Source: Chara braunii (taxonomy: Eukaryota > Streptophyta > Charophyceae > Charales > Characeae). From it: DNA of 23,392 bases. Position 1 is the stretch's first letter, and the number at the start of each line of letters is the position of its first letter. Below are positions 8,082 to 16,762 of the stretch, in pieces. A program made the position numbers and the translations under genes. Location: positions 324,602 to 347,993 of the forward strand of contig BFEA01000145.1 in the NCBI GenBank assembly GCA_003427395.1, read 5' to 3'. The notes beneath the pieces were generated by a model that was not told the DNA's origin, searched no databases, and saw nothing but the letters and a program-made list of their open reading frames with translations.

Positions 8082-9320
8082 CCTAAAGAGAAGGAATATA
8101 TCTTCAAAATGTGTCAAAAATTCTCTGGTGCTTTCTCCTTTAATGATGAAGAGAGAGGGCGGTTGAACGTGGACATGATCAAGATGGCCAACATCTGGAC
8201 AGTTGATCATGTTCCATGGAATGATAGACCAACCAAGTATGCCTTGAAGGAAGAGGAAGAAGTTGTGAAGTATCTTGACAAAAATATTGCATCTAATGTT
8301 GCTGAACCTGCTGATGGACCGTATGCTAACCACTGGTTTTGTTTCTGGAAACCAGGGGGCGGACTAAGATGGATACAAAATTTTCAGAAACTCAATTCTG
8401 TGACGGTACGCGATGCAGGTAGTCTTCCTAATGCTGATCTCCTCGCTGAATCCTTTGTTGATCGATGTATTTATTCTCTAGTTGACCTGTATTCTGGCTA
8501 TGATCAGTTTCCTATTGGTCCTACTAGCCGGTCAATGACTGCCATGCACACGCGAAAGGGGCTTGTTCAGATGTGCGTGGTACCTCAGGGTTGGACTAAC
8601 GGTGTGACGGTGGTTCAAAGGGATATGATCAAAGTCATACACGATATTTCTCCTAAAATAATCAGTCCATACATTGATGATAATCCTGTAAAAGGACCCT
8701 TGGTAAGAGATGAGACTTTGGTCGCAGGGGTAGTCAGAAAGTTTGTCTGGGAACATGCTGAAGGAGTAAAGATGCTCCTGGAGAGACTTCATAAGTATAA
8801 TATGACTGCCAGTGGATCAAAGTCCCTTCTCTTCCAACCAGAAATGATAATCTTGGGCTTCAGATGCTTCTCCAAGGGTAGGAGTCCAGATCCCAAGAAG
8901 ATAGACAAGATTTTGAACTGGCCTCTACCTCTCAAAAGAGTGACAGACGTCATGAGCTTTTTGGGAGTCTGTGGATTCTGGAGGATTTTTATTTCTAATT
9001 TTGCTGCCCTTGTAGAGCCTCTGAGGAAAATGGTAAGGCAAGGTGCTAATTTAGCATGGAATGATAAAAGACAAGCCGCAGCAGAAACATTGCAAGAAAA
9101 ACTAAGAGATGGTGGTGTAGTGCTGAGAGTACCTCATTATGATGATGAGGAGACAAGACCTTTCATCATTGAGGCGGATGGAGGACCAGTTCCTCTGGGT
9201 GGAATGCTTATTCAAAAAGATGAAAATGAGAGAGAAAGACCTCTGAGATTTGAGAGCAGAACCCTCAATTCTACAGAAACGGCTATACCCAATTCAGGAA
9301 AGAGTTACTGTCATCCATAG
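8082..9320 (+). pseudogene. Gypsy reverse transcriptase and start of RNase H
   Basis: The frame is open from 8082; the first Met is at 8109. RT landmarks: a WNDRP segment near residue 35, YANHWFCFWKP with LRWIQNFQKLNSVTVRD (fingers), YSLVDLYSGYDQFPI (motif A, catalytic Asp), VPQGWTNGVTVVQRDM (motif B), and PYIDDNPVKGP (motif C; both Asp codons intact, 8676-8681). Then come ILGFRC, the thumb, and FLGVCGFWRIFI in the connection. The RNase H start is visible as FIIEADGGPVPLGG and SRTLNSTE. The frame is lost around 9280 and ends at a TAG at 9318-9320 that is not the natural end. The first 400 residues look well preserved. Confidence 0.85.
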
Positions 9321-9834
9321 CCTCAGGTGTTTTAGGCACTACGTTTTAGGAAGGAGATTCATCCTGAGGACTGATGCATCTGCTGTGATTGGTGTCATTA
9401 AAAAGCACCAACAGGTAGATCCAACAGTTAGCAGATGGATCGCCTTCATCTGGACATATGATTTTAAACTGGAAAAAATTCCCACTGAGAAAAACAGAGC
9501 GGATGGCCTAAGCCGGATTGAGTGGCGAGAAGAAGAAGAAGAAGATGTGAATGAAACGATTGAAGAATCTGCCTATGTTGATAACTTTCTAAATGAAAAA
9601 GATGATGAGAACTATGAAGTGCCATGCTCCTACAAGTGGAGTCCATGGCCAGAAGAAAGAGACAACTGGGGAGAGATCCCTAGTGCGTATATTTACGAAT
9701 CAGTTTTTGGGAAACAAGAGGAAGATGAACCAAATCATTGGTATGCTAAAGTTAATGCTGCAGCAGTGGCTGCTCATGTAATTGGGGAAAGTTCAGGTTC
9801 AAAGGAAGAAGAGGAGAGTGAAAAGAAGAAATAA
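9250..9834 (+). pseudogene. Gypsy RNase H C-terminal half and acidic spacer
   Basis: Continues the RT ORF in another frame. The bridge at about 9280-9312 is readable in the third frame, so two small indels lie within about 40 bases. Visible are IHSLRCFRHYVLGRRFILRTDAS (the first 20 of these include the tether; LRTDAS holds a catalytic Asp), then WIAFIWTYDFKLEKIP and ENRADGLSRIEW, the usual RNase H end. From about residue 95 the sequence is very acidic (EEEEEDVNETIEES, EKDDEN) and ends EEEESEKKK. The Met at 9250 is not a real start. Confidence 0.75.
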
Positions 9835-9917
9835 GAAATATTTTTCTTCTTTGAAGAATATGATAAAAATTATAAAGAGATTGACAAGAAGATGGAAAGG
9901 GAGCAACTAAAATAATA

Positions 9918-10761
9918 TTATTGTAAGAATTTAAGGAAGAAATTCAGACTAAAGAGAGGACATCTCTTTGTGGATGGTAAGGGAGACCTACCTCCACTAA
10001 GAGTGGTCTGTGGTAAAGAGAGGCAGTTAGAGATAATTGTTGCCCTGCATGAGGGGGTTGCTGGTGACCACAGGGCTGCTGAGGCAATCTACTCCAAGAC
10101 TGTCAAACTCTACTTCCGGCCTGACATGAGAGACATGATTTTCAGATACTGTAAATCATGTGTGTTATGTCAGAAGAGGTGTACCACAAGAATGATTGAG
10201 CCCCTATTCCCTACAATCCTAGTAGATCCAGGTAGCAGATTTCATCTGGATCTCATCACTATGCCTCCAGGCAAGGGTGAGATGAGATACATACTAAACA
10301 TGAGAGATAATTTCTCTGGATACGTTGAGGCAAAAACTCTGAAAAGGAAGATGGCCAGACAAGTGGCTGATTGGATAGAGGAAGTCTATCTCAGGTATCC
10401 TTTTATCAGAGAATTTGTCTCAGACAGAGGATCACGGTTCAGAAACGAGGTTGTCAGAAGAGTTACACTCAGATTGGGTATCAGGATTCCGTATGTGACT
10501 ACTTACCGTCCTCAAGCGAATGCACCTGTTGAAAAAGGTCACAGAACCCTGAAGGATTCATTGGCTGAGTGGTGTGAAGGAAATCTCAACAATTGGCCAA
10601 AGGTATTAAGAGCTGCTGTATATGCTGATAACATTACAGTCAAGAGAACTACTGGATATGCGTCATTTACTCATTGCCAATTGAAAGTATTGTCAAGACA
10701 TGGTCAAGTCAAGAAAGTGATAGAAACTATTCTATTTCAAAGCTTCTTCAGATCCGGATGA
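9918..10761 (+). pseudogene. Gypsy integrase, zinc-binding and catalytic core
   Basis: Integrase that would insert element DNA. Counting from the GTG at 9970 as residue 1, the zinc-binding HHCC set is His27, His34, Cys64 and Cys67. The catalytic triad is Asp94 (FHLDLITMP), Asp152 (FVSDRGSRF) and Glu188 (ANAPVEKGHRTLKDSL), with 35 residues between the last two, so the D,D(35)E signature is intact. The frame is open back to about 9918. Near 10670 (TTGYASF) the frame shifts and the listed C-terminus after that point is spurious; real codons go on in the frame that starts at 10674. Confidence 0.85.
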
Positions 10762-10862
10762 AGCAAATATCAGAAGTTGATCAGGCAATGATGGATGCTG
10801 CAGAAAGGATGACATCCAGCAGCTATCAGATCAAGAAAGATGGAACAAGAAAAAATATATAA
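10674..10862 (+). pseudogene. Gypsy integrase, post-core fragment
   Basis: Begins LPIESIVKTW in the codons just before and after the Met at 10674, the block that normally follows the integrase core in this group, then runs through a polar helical stretch (SEVDQAMMDAAERM). It ends at a stop in an A-rich segment. A further frame change near 10865 leads to the GPY/F part. Confidence 0.6.
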
Positions 10863-10873
10863 GAAAAGAGAAA

Positions 10874-11110
10874 CTAAAGATTGGAGATGTTGTCCTTCTA
10901 ATTGACATTTCCCTTGAGACGCAATGGACTAAAAGATTGGAGCCCAGATGGCTTGGTCCCTACAGAATCACAGGGGAAGCAGAGGGTAAAGTTTATAAGA
11001 TTTCAAAGATGGATGGATCCAGAGTCTACGACATGGTGTCAGGGTCAAGACTTCGTAAGTTTATTTTCAGAGATCCTGACTTGATCCCTACAGTGACTTC
11101 AAAGAGATGA
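10874..11110 (+). pseudogene. Gypsy integrase C-terminal GPY/F domain
   Basis: Frame starting at 10874: LKIGDVVLLIDI, then LEPRWLGPYRITGEAEGKVY and SRLRKFIFRDPDL, closing at a TGA at 11108-11110. LKIGDxVLL and RWxGPYRI are the two hallmarks of the GPY/F domain of Ty3/Gypsy integrases. The open frame on this stretch that starts with Met at 10902 is only a shadow. This TGA is probably the true end of pol. Confidence 0.75.
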
Positions 11111-11575
11111 AAGAGAAGTCAGCCATCCAAGTAAGAAAACAGTAATAGAGGACTAAGAGAAAGAGTACAGTGAGACGATGAGACGACAAGACTCAGTTTC
11201 AGTGAAATCGGATCATTCATGCATAGTCAATTCAACATTCCAGATTCAGCATTTCAATTTCAGAGCTTCGGTTTCATCATTTCAGTTTCGGTAATTTAAT
11301 TCCAGATTTTAGTTTCAACATCTCAGCTTCAATATCTCAGTTTTCAGCAAGTCTTTTTATTCAGTATTTCAGCAAAACGACTAAGTCAGGTCTTTTGATG
11401 CAGCGCTACAGTCGTTCCATGAGTGTGAAGTCCCTGAGAGTGGGGAAATAACTGTAAAATCAGTTTCTTAAGTATTGACACAGTGTCAAAGATTTGAGGA
11501 GCTCATGGCTGTGGCACATCAAAAAATATGATCAGTACTATCCTAAAATAAAGAGAAGAACACGGTGGGCATGAG
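11111..11575. repeat. Non-coding tail with degenerate TTTCAG repeats
   Basis: From about 11195 to 11385 the motif TTTCAG, often as CATTTCAG or TTTCAGTTTC, recurs about every 10-20 bases. The rest of the stretch is plain. It follows the pol stop directly and could be 3' untranslated element sequence. I see no gene. Confidence 0.55.
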
Positions 11576-11975
11576 GAAGTTCAGTTATGTCTGACTAAGA
11601 GTTATCAGCCGAAGGACTTCGAGTCTCTGAGTAAAATGTTCATTCAAGAGATTCAGATGAAGGTAGGTACAAAGAAGTTCACTTTACTTGACTGAGAGTG
11701 GTCAGTAGAAGGACTTCGTGCCTTTGGCTAAGGACCTGTCTTCGCTCGAATGAGGGAAGGGACCTCTCTGAGATCAACATTTCAGTACTTCCTTGAGAAT
11801 GACGGGATGTCTCTTGGAAAAAAAAAGAAAATTCCCAGATGAGGGAAGGGACCTCTCTGGGGCCAGCACTACGCATCCTTCTTGAGACTGAAGGGAGGTC
11901 TCCTGTAAGGGTTTGGTGATGGTTATCATGTTGCTGTTGAAGTGTCTCTTGAGAATGACGGAGCGTCTCTTGAGA
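11576..11975. repeat. Tandem repeats of 90-100 bp
   Basis: GAAGTTCA...GACT(A/G)AGAG followed by GAAGGACTTCG begins at about 11576 and 11675 (about 97 bp apart). GATGAGGGAAGGGACCTCTCTG, allowing one change, occurs at 11748 and 11838 (90 bp apart). TTGAGAATGACGG with TCTCTTG occurs at about 11792 and 11949. These look like successive degenerate copies of one unit. Short ORFs here are not conserved between copies. Confidence 0.65.
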
Positions 11976-12039
11976 AATGTTTGTCCTGTTCTGGGGGCAT
12001 GGGCAGTCTGCTTGCGGGGAATTGTATGCTTGTCTGACT

Positions 12040-12400
12040 GTCTGTGCTCGCTATTATCTTCACTAACTTCAGATGTTGTTAATTGTCGGGGTCAGCCAGA
12101 GTCTTACCGCAGTAGGTTGCAATCTGGTGGGGTCAGCAGGTCCCCGACGCGAGTGTCGAATTCCGTAGTCTGACTGAGGCTAAGGCTCCGGGGGCCTGGC
12201 CCGTGAGGTTGGAAGGGGTCAGCTGGAACCCTACCGCAGTAAGAGGATGCAATCCAGTAAGGTTAGCTAGAGCCTTGAGTTGTAGTTAGACCGGGTTCTA
12301 CACTCGAAAATTTGGGCGGGGTAGTCAGCGCCCTTGGCCAAAAACTTGTAGGTGAGTCGGTCCCTGACCGCAGTGGTTAAATCCGGGTTCGGAACAGTTT
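12040..12400. repeat. Diverged repeats, about 105-130 bp
   Basis: GTCAGCYRGARYCYTACCGCAGTA followed by TGCAATC(T/C) starts at about 12091 and 12218 (127 bp apart). A weaker third copy (GTCAGCGCCC... TGACCGCAGTGG) lies at about 12325-12380. I see no gene in the stretch. Confidence 0.5.
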
Positions 12401-12620
12401 GACTGACGGGACGTCTGCTGTCATAGGGTGACCAAATCTGTTAAGTTTGGACGTCCTGGCGAGGGCGCCAAAGGGCTGTCATACTCGAGTAGTGAGTATG
12501 CTGGTCCTGACCTGGAGGCAGGTCAAAGGGGCTGTCAAGACAAATGGTCTGGCTAGTCCTAGCCTGAGGCGGGCCGAATGAGGTATATCAGACTGACGGG
12601 ACGTCCGGTATTCCTGGCCA
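12400..12620. repeat. Array of 58-60 bp units, each with two hairpins
   Basis: Three units start near 12416, 12475 and 12534, each with CTGTCA early and a TCCT spacer before the second hairpin. Hairpin 1 stems are CCAAA/TTTGG, CATACTC/GAGTATG and AGAC/GTCT. Hairpin 2 stems are TGGCG/CGCCA, TGACCTG/CAGGTCA and GCCTG/CGGGC (one T-G pair); a fourth hairpin-2-like pair GGCC/GGCC follows near 12616. Stem sequences differ between units while pairing is kept. GACTGACGGGACGTC flanks the array on both sides (about 12400 and 12592). Confidence 0.6.
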
Positions 12621-12645
12621 GTGGTGGGCCGAAACTAAGGCAATC

Positions 12646-12651
12646 AATAAA
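12646..12651 (+). terminator. Candidate polyadenylation signal AATAAA
   Basis: AATAAA sits at the end of the hairpin array and is followed by TGTGTATTAATTGTTAATTG, a T/G-rich downstream stretch. It could end a transcript from the Gypsy element. Chance occurrence is possible. Confidence 0.3.
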
Positions 12652-12835
12652 TCCTGGGTGTGAAGGACTGTTGTGTATTAATTGTTAATTGTTATTTATT
12701 ATTTTATTTATAGGTTTTATTTTAATTTGTTAATGTCTGACTGCTGGTTATCAGAGGGTCTGTTTGCTGGGGCACGATTGTTGTCTGTGGGACGTGCTGA
12801 TTTTGCAGGTATATAAATATTTATTTGAAGTTCCC

Positions 12836-13020
12836 AGACCAGAGAAAATGAAAAGGGTTTGGTATCCCCTTCCTTTTATCTAAGAAGTTAAGAAGACGCC
12901 TCACTCAGACCAGAGAAAGAAAACAAGGGTTTGGTATCCCCATCAGGTGTGCGAGAAGCTGAGAAGACGTCTCACTCAAACCAGAGAACAAAAAAAAAAG
13001 GGTTTGGTATGCCCTATTTC
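12836..13020. repeat. 71-bp tandem repeat, 2.6 copies
   Basis: ARACCAGAGAA..., AAGGGTTTGGTATSCCC and AAGAAG..GACGYCTCACTC recur with starts at 12836, 12907 and 12978, a constant 71-bp step. Each copy holds a purine-rich A tract. The third copy is cut off near 13020. Confidence 0.85.
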
Positions 13021-13284
13021 CAGCATGACAGACAGAGTGAGTACCCTCGTTACTGGGGTCATCCCTGGCATAGATGCCTGATCAAGAGCTAAGGTAACCT
13101 TCATACGAAAAACCAACAGTTGAGCAAGTCAAACACGCAGACAAAATCCTTCTTAAAATTTTATTTGGTGGCCGACAAGCGGCCTGGTTCACGAGGAACC
13201 TGCATCCCTGGCCTTAAGGAAGCCAAACTCTCAGGCCTGGGACGTTGTAGAAGAGACCGAAATTTTTACGGGCAGAAAACAGAT

Positions 13285-13749
13285 TCAGAGAGATGAAAAT
13301 AAGTCATGTTTATACAAGACATAGAAGATGGACATGAGTTCAATTTGGAAAAGGAAGAGAAGGAAAAAGATGCTAAAGAGAACGCAATTATTGGGGTGAG
13401 AGGGCGGAGAAGCTATGCATGGGGCAGGAGGTGGAGGAGCCGACACTATGGCCTTGCTAAAGGCTGGAGTGGAAGGAGCTCTGGGGATATAAGGAGGGGA
13501 AGAAGCGTTTGGCGTGCCGTAGCGCGCGTCAAATCTCTTACGAAGGAATTCCATCCTGTCAGGGGATGAAGTCCTTTCATACCACCCAGCTAATGGATAA
13601 CGGTGGTATGATCTTGGATGGCCATAGCCTTGTGGCTCATCCTCCTCCTCAGAACTGTAATCACGCCTCGTCCGAGCCGGCGGTTCGTCTTTAGCCTTCC
13701 CCGCTCTTCCTCCCCTTCCTCTTCCCTGACCGCGGCGTGCCTCAGGCAT
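13285..13749 (-). CDS. Possible RG-rich N-terminal ORF (gag-like or unknown)
   Basis: I do not recognise the product. It starts MPEARRGQGRGRGGRAGKAK, an RG-rich nucleic-acid-binding type of N-terminus, followed by an acidic stretch (SSEEEDEP), then PDRMEFLRKRFDARYGTP and a proline-rich disordered part (SAPPPPAPCIASPP). From about residue 120 the translation turns into Phe/Leu-rich sequence of AT-rich DNA, so the real coding part probably ends near 13390. Upstream on the same strand are a TATAAA at 14125-14130 and a long pyrimidine-rich leader, so a transcribed unit is plausible. An N-terminal fragment of a retroelement gag or of a host protein are both possible. Confidence 0.35.
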   Translation of the reverse strand: MPEARRGQGRGRGGRAGKAKDEPPARTRRDYSSEEEDEPQGYGHPRSYHRYPLAGWYERTSSPDRMEFLRKRFDARYGTPNASSPPYIPRAPSTPAFSKAIVSAPPPPAPCIASPPSHPNNCVLFSIFFLLFLFQIELMSIFYVLYKHDLFSSL

Positions 13750-13859
13750 GATGCACGCGAGGTGGATCTAGCACCGGAGGCTACGACTGAGAAAGCTGTG
13801 AGGGCAAAGATTATGATGAAGAGATGGATCTGGAAAAAACGAAAGTAGAGGAATACTAA

Positions 13860-14060
13860 AAATAACCGCGCTAGCTAAGGAGGACTACAGCATGCTACGT
13901 GAAGCTTAGCGCTGAGAGAGATGAGTAAAAAAAAAGAGAGAGCTGAAGTTAGGAAAGAAAATTCAGCACTAAGAGAAGAAATGAGCACTAGGAGACGAAG
14001 TGAGCACCGAGGGAGAGAGTGAGCGTTAAGGAAACATGAAGAGACGAATTGGTGCAAAGC
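13860..14060. repeat. 19-bp tandem repeats in a purine-rich tract
   Basis: AGCACTAAGAGAAGAAATG-type units start at 13965, 13984, 14003 and 14022, an exact 19-bp step, with looser copies back to about 13908. On the minus strand this is a TC-rich tract lying between the TATAAA at 14125-14130 and the ATG at 13749, as in many plant 5' leaders. Near 13846 on that strand a TTCGTTTTTTCCAG sequence looks like a 3' splice site. Confidence 0.7.
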
Positions 14061-14124
14061 CGCCGTAAAAGCCTTGACGTAGGTCACAACAAGAATGAAT
14101 GAAAGTGTTGGCGGACGCTGTTGC

Positions 14125-14130
14125 TTTATA
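14125..14130 (-). promoter_or_regulatory. Candidate TATA box on the minus strand
   Basis: TATAAA in the context GCGAGTATAAAGCAACAG on the minus strand. Transcription would start about 30 bases further on, near 14095, and run through the TC-rich leader to the ATG at 13749. No direct evidence of use. Confidence 0.3.
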
Positions 14131-14191
14131 CTCGCTGAAGCAACTCGTCTTAACCCAGCGGGGACGCTGGGTGGGGGTTTGGTATTATGTC

Positions 14192-14375
14192 GGAGGGCGC
14201 GGGGTCCCGACCCTCCTCTGTGTACCAAGTCCCTGCTTGGTACAGTCCCTCGCGTTAGTGCCCAGGCAGTGCTTCGGCTCAGACCAGTCCTGGTGGCTGT
14301 GCCCTCGACAAAAGGGGTGCGCCACATGACTTCCATTGGTCCACGCAGGCTCGGCGCTCTGCTGTACAGCAGAGC
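14192..14375. other. Cluster of strong inverted repeats
   Basis: Three dyads lie in a GC-rich block. 14192-14216: GGAGGG/CCCTCC, with an alternative inner GGGTC/GACCC. 14222-14243: GTACCAAG/CTTGGTAC with a 6-nt loop. 14356-14375: the perfect 20-bp palindrome GCTCTGCTGTACAGCAGAGC. If the minus-strand unit below 14125 is real, this block is its upstream region and the dyads could be factor sites. Otherwise they may be remains of an LTR or a foldback element. Confidence 0.55.
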
Positions 14376-15180
14376 ACAACCGGCCTATGGCCGTGGTAGC
14401 CGTCGGGTTCGCCCTGGGACGCGGAAGTAGACAAGTCGGCACTGTTTTTCTACTGCGCGCCGAACACCTTCTAGCTAGGTTATGGGTTAGGTGCGCGCGA
14501 TAAATATCGCTGTTTTAAAAGGACCAAAGAAAAGGGAATAAGGAAAGAGGAAAATATGGGAAAAGAAAAATAGAAGGAAAAAAAAAAAACAGACAAGCTT
14601 ATGGGAGGCCTTGAGTTCCTGTTTTAATTTGGGGCTGGCCGGCGGTCTGAGTTCTCTAGTCGAAGTCACTGTCGGATAGGTTGACTTGCTCGAGTTAAGG
14701 GGCTGCCTGGTTCAGGGTCGTGAACCGGGGCAGGTGCAGAACCGGGGAAGGTGCAGACGTGATAGGTACTTGTGCGGATATTTTAGCTGTGCACTGGTCC
14801 CCAGTAGCCACGTTAAAAAGGTAAAAGAAGAAATAAGAAAATGTGAATAGAACAAAAGAGGACGGAACGTCTGATCAGCATGTGGATCAGAGTCGTCAGT
14901 TTAGTCTGGAGTAATCTGGCGGTGGCTTCCCACTTCCTATTATAATTATTATTATTATTTAGGATTTTTCTTTTTGTTACGAATGCGAAGTTTTTCTTTT
15001 GATTCTTTTTCCCCCTTTTCGTCGCTTCGTGGGAAATCAAACGGTTCGAATCTTGAAAGCGGTCGTAGTCTGTGGTCCACGCTGATCAGGCCTGTCGCTC
15101 TTGCACCGATGGTTGGGAGGTTTGTTCAGGCGTCGCGTGGTAGAACCCCAAAAGAGGGGCGACCCGCGGCCACATTGGTA
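14376..15180. other. Non-coding stretch with small repeats
   Basis: I see no gene. Contents: GCGATA/TATCGC with a 2-nt loop (14497-14510), a 17-bp direct repeat GAACCGGGG(C/A)AGGTGCA (14722-14738 and 14739-14755), purine-rich segments near 14520-14590 and 14815-14860, and an (ATT)n microsatellite near 14939-14960. Confidence 0.5.
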
Positions 15181-15225
15181 GGAGGCTTATCACCCCCCTC
15201 TCGTGGAGGGTTATAAGTCCCCTCC
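15181..15225. other. Nested hairpin, 45 nt
   Basis: Outer arms GGAGG/CCTCC and CTTAT/ATAAG (with a 3-nt bulge), inner arms CCCTC/GAGGG around a short loop. The bases pair over most of the 45 nt. It lies in non-coding DNA. Role unknown. Confidence 0.45.
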
Positions 15226-15864
15226 TTGCCATCGGACACGGGCACCCGGTAGATGTAATCTGGTGTTCCCCTTTTAGAGCAGAGGGTTTGCCAGATGGTA
15301 TCCCGTTATGGGACCAACGTACTAAGCTCGACTGTCTAGCCTGTGGTGACAGGGCCTACGACCATTGGGGTACTGGCTCTGTTTTCTTTATTATTTCTAT
15401 TTATTTTTTTATAATTACAAAAATTAAAGGAAAGGGAAAAGGGAAGCGATTCTGAAAATTTTGTTTGTTTCCCGCTAGGACACGGGGATTCATGTCCCCT
15501 CTGAGTTCTATAAGATAGGGGCTGATCTTGGGTTTCTAAAAAAAATGGGTGAAGAGGGCATTGCCGCTCCGCGAGTGTGGGTAGCGGTAATACGCTGAGT
15601 TGCTGATTCTCGACGGTATTCAAGTTTAGCCTGACTGGCGTCTCTGCGTGCAGGGCTTGCAAACTGAGCACTGGCCCTGGCTATTGAGGGAAGGAGGAGG
15701 CATTGCCCTGGGTGGTGTGCTTTCTGGCGAGTGTCACTGTGTTATTGACCTTGCACTGCGTTGAGGCCATTGGGTACGGTCTAGCCATGGCGCTGCATGG
15801 CTATAGGCCTGGGTATTGGTATCACCAGGCCCGTTGGAAACCCGTGTCCGGGGAAGGGCCCTAG
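15226..15864. other. Non-coding stretch
   Basis: I see no credible gene or clear repeat. There is an AT-rich part at about 15380-15430. Small ORFs on both strands lack motifs. Confidence 0.45.
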
Positions 15865-16095
15865 ATCACCGTTATACTCAACTACGACGGTGGAGAAGAG
15901 GTGCTATTGAAGATCAACGTGGAGGGAGCAAAGGAGGTGGAGATGCGGACCGATGGAAAGCTGCAAGACGCGATTACCGAGGCGAGAGATCGAGCGAAGA
16001 GACACTATAGGAGGGACGGTGTGACGGCGAGACTACGGATAACGGTGATTTATCAAGAGACAGAAACTTCGATGGATACGGCGGACCTGGAGTAG
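15865..16095 (+). CDS. Unassigned coding-like tract, 76 codons
   Basis: The frame opens after a TAG at 15862-15864 and closes at a TAG at 16093-16095; it has no ATG near its start (first Met codon well inside). The translation has the texture of a folded domain: an alternating hydrophobic strand (TVILNYDGGEEVLLKINV), a charged helix (LQDAITEARDRAKRHYRRDG) and another strand (ARLRITVIYQETET). I do not recognise a family. It could be an internal exon (CCCTAG just before it can serve as an acceptor) or a fragment of the degraded unit suspected across 16-21 kb. Confidence 0.35.
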   Translation: MTVILNYDGGEEVLLKINVEGAKEVEMRTDGKLQDAITEARDRAKRHYRRDGVTARLRITVIYQETETSMDTADLE

Positions 16096-16762
16096 GTCCA
16101 CCAGGACAGGGACTCATGAGGCGGAAGTGAGATGAGTGAGGCAAGAGATCGAGAAACGAACCTCAGGTCCTGAAACAGACCAGGTGAGATTCAGTGGTAT
16201 CACCGGGCCACAAAACTGGTGGAGGAGGGACCTGAGGCCAGCCCGCGACAGTCGATGCCGAGGGGCCGCGGGACAGGAGAGAGACAGAACAGGGGGAAAG
16301 GACGTGTGTGAGAGAGCAGCGTCCAGAGGTCAACATGTGCCTTTCTGAAAAACGAAGCGGTTGCGAAGAGACGAGAGACACTCACGTGACAGGTGGTGGA
16401 GCCTAGCAGAGCGAGAAGGCGGTCAACAAAAAGAGTGAGTGTGAGCGGGAACGGGACGAACTTGCGGAGCGCGCCTGAAGTCGACCTCTCTTTCTTTTGT
16501 GCAAATCTGCACAACCTCGGGTTGTTTTTCTTTTTCTTAGTCTCTCGCGAAACCGAGAGGGGAGGGACGTGTCAGTCGGGGAAGTAGAGAGAGAAAGAGG
16601 TCAACGAGGCGAGAGACGAGTGTGAGCAAATACGGAATGAGCCTGTAGAGCGCGAGTGACATCAACCGCAGTGCACACGCTCGCACGACGTCCTGCTCCT
16701 GCTGCGGTGACATGAAAGGACAAGAGAGAGAGAGCCTGTTTGAATAGCATGAATGGTAGCCA
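16096..16762. repeat. Purine-rich stretch with a diverged direct repeat
   Basis: Rich in GAGA and CGAGA. GAGTGTGAGC...ACG..A...GAGCGCG...GA.RTC.AC is found at about 16437-16485 and 16620-16668, about 183 bp apart and diverged. No gene seen; ORFs on both strands have biased, Arg-rich translations typical of GA-rich DNA. Confidence 0.4.

Larger units (their letters stand above)
7960..11110 (+). mobile_element. Degraded Ty3/Gypsy-type retrotransposon, pol region
   Basis: Plus-strand order is RT (about 8082-9270), RNase H (about 9160-9530), spacer, integrase (about 9918-10680) and GPY/F tail (10874-11110). RT, RNase H, then integrase is the Ty3/Gypsy order (Copia has integrase first). At least five frame changes break it (before 8082, near 9280, near 9312, near 10670, near 10865). 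No gag, protease, primer site or LTR pair could be recognised. The 5' side is cut off near the PLE, though codons readable at about 7970-8060 suggest a little more pol. Confidence 0.85.

Noticed and set aside
7960-13020. LTR pair around the Gypsy pol
   Set aside because: No direct repeat of LTR length with TG...CA ends, no primer-binding site and no polypurine tract that I could pair up.
13875-14336. 153-aa minus-strand ORF
   Set aside because: Runs across the leader repeats and the dyad cluster; the translation is driven by the TC-rich tract.
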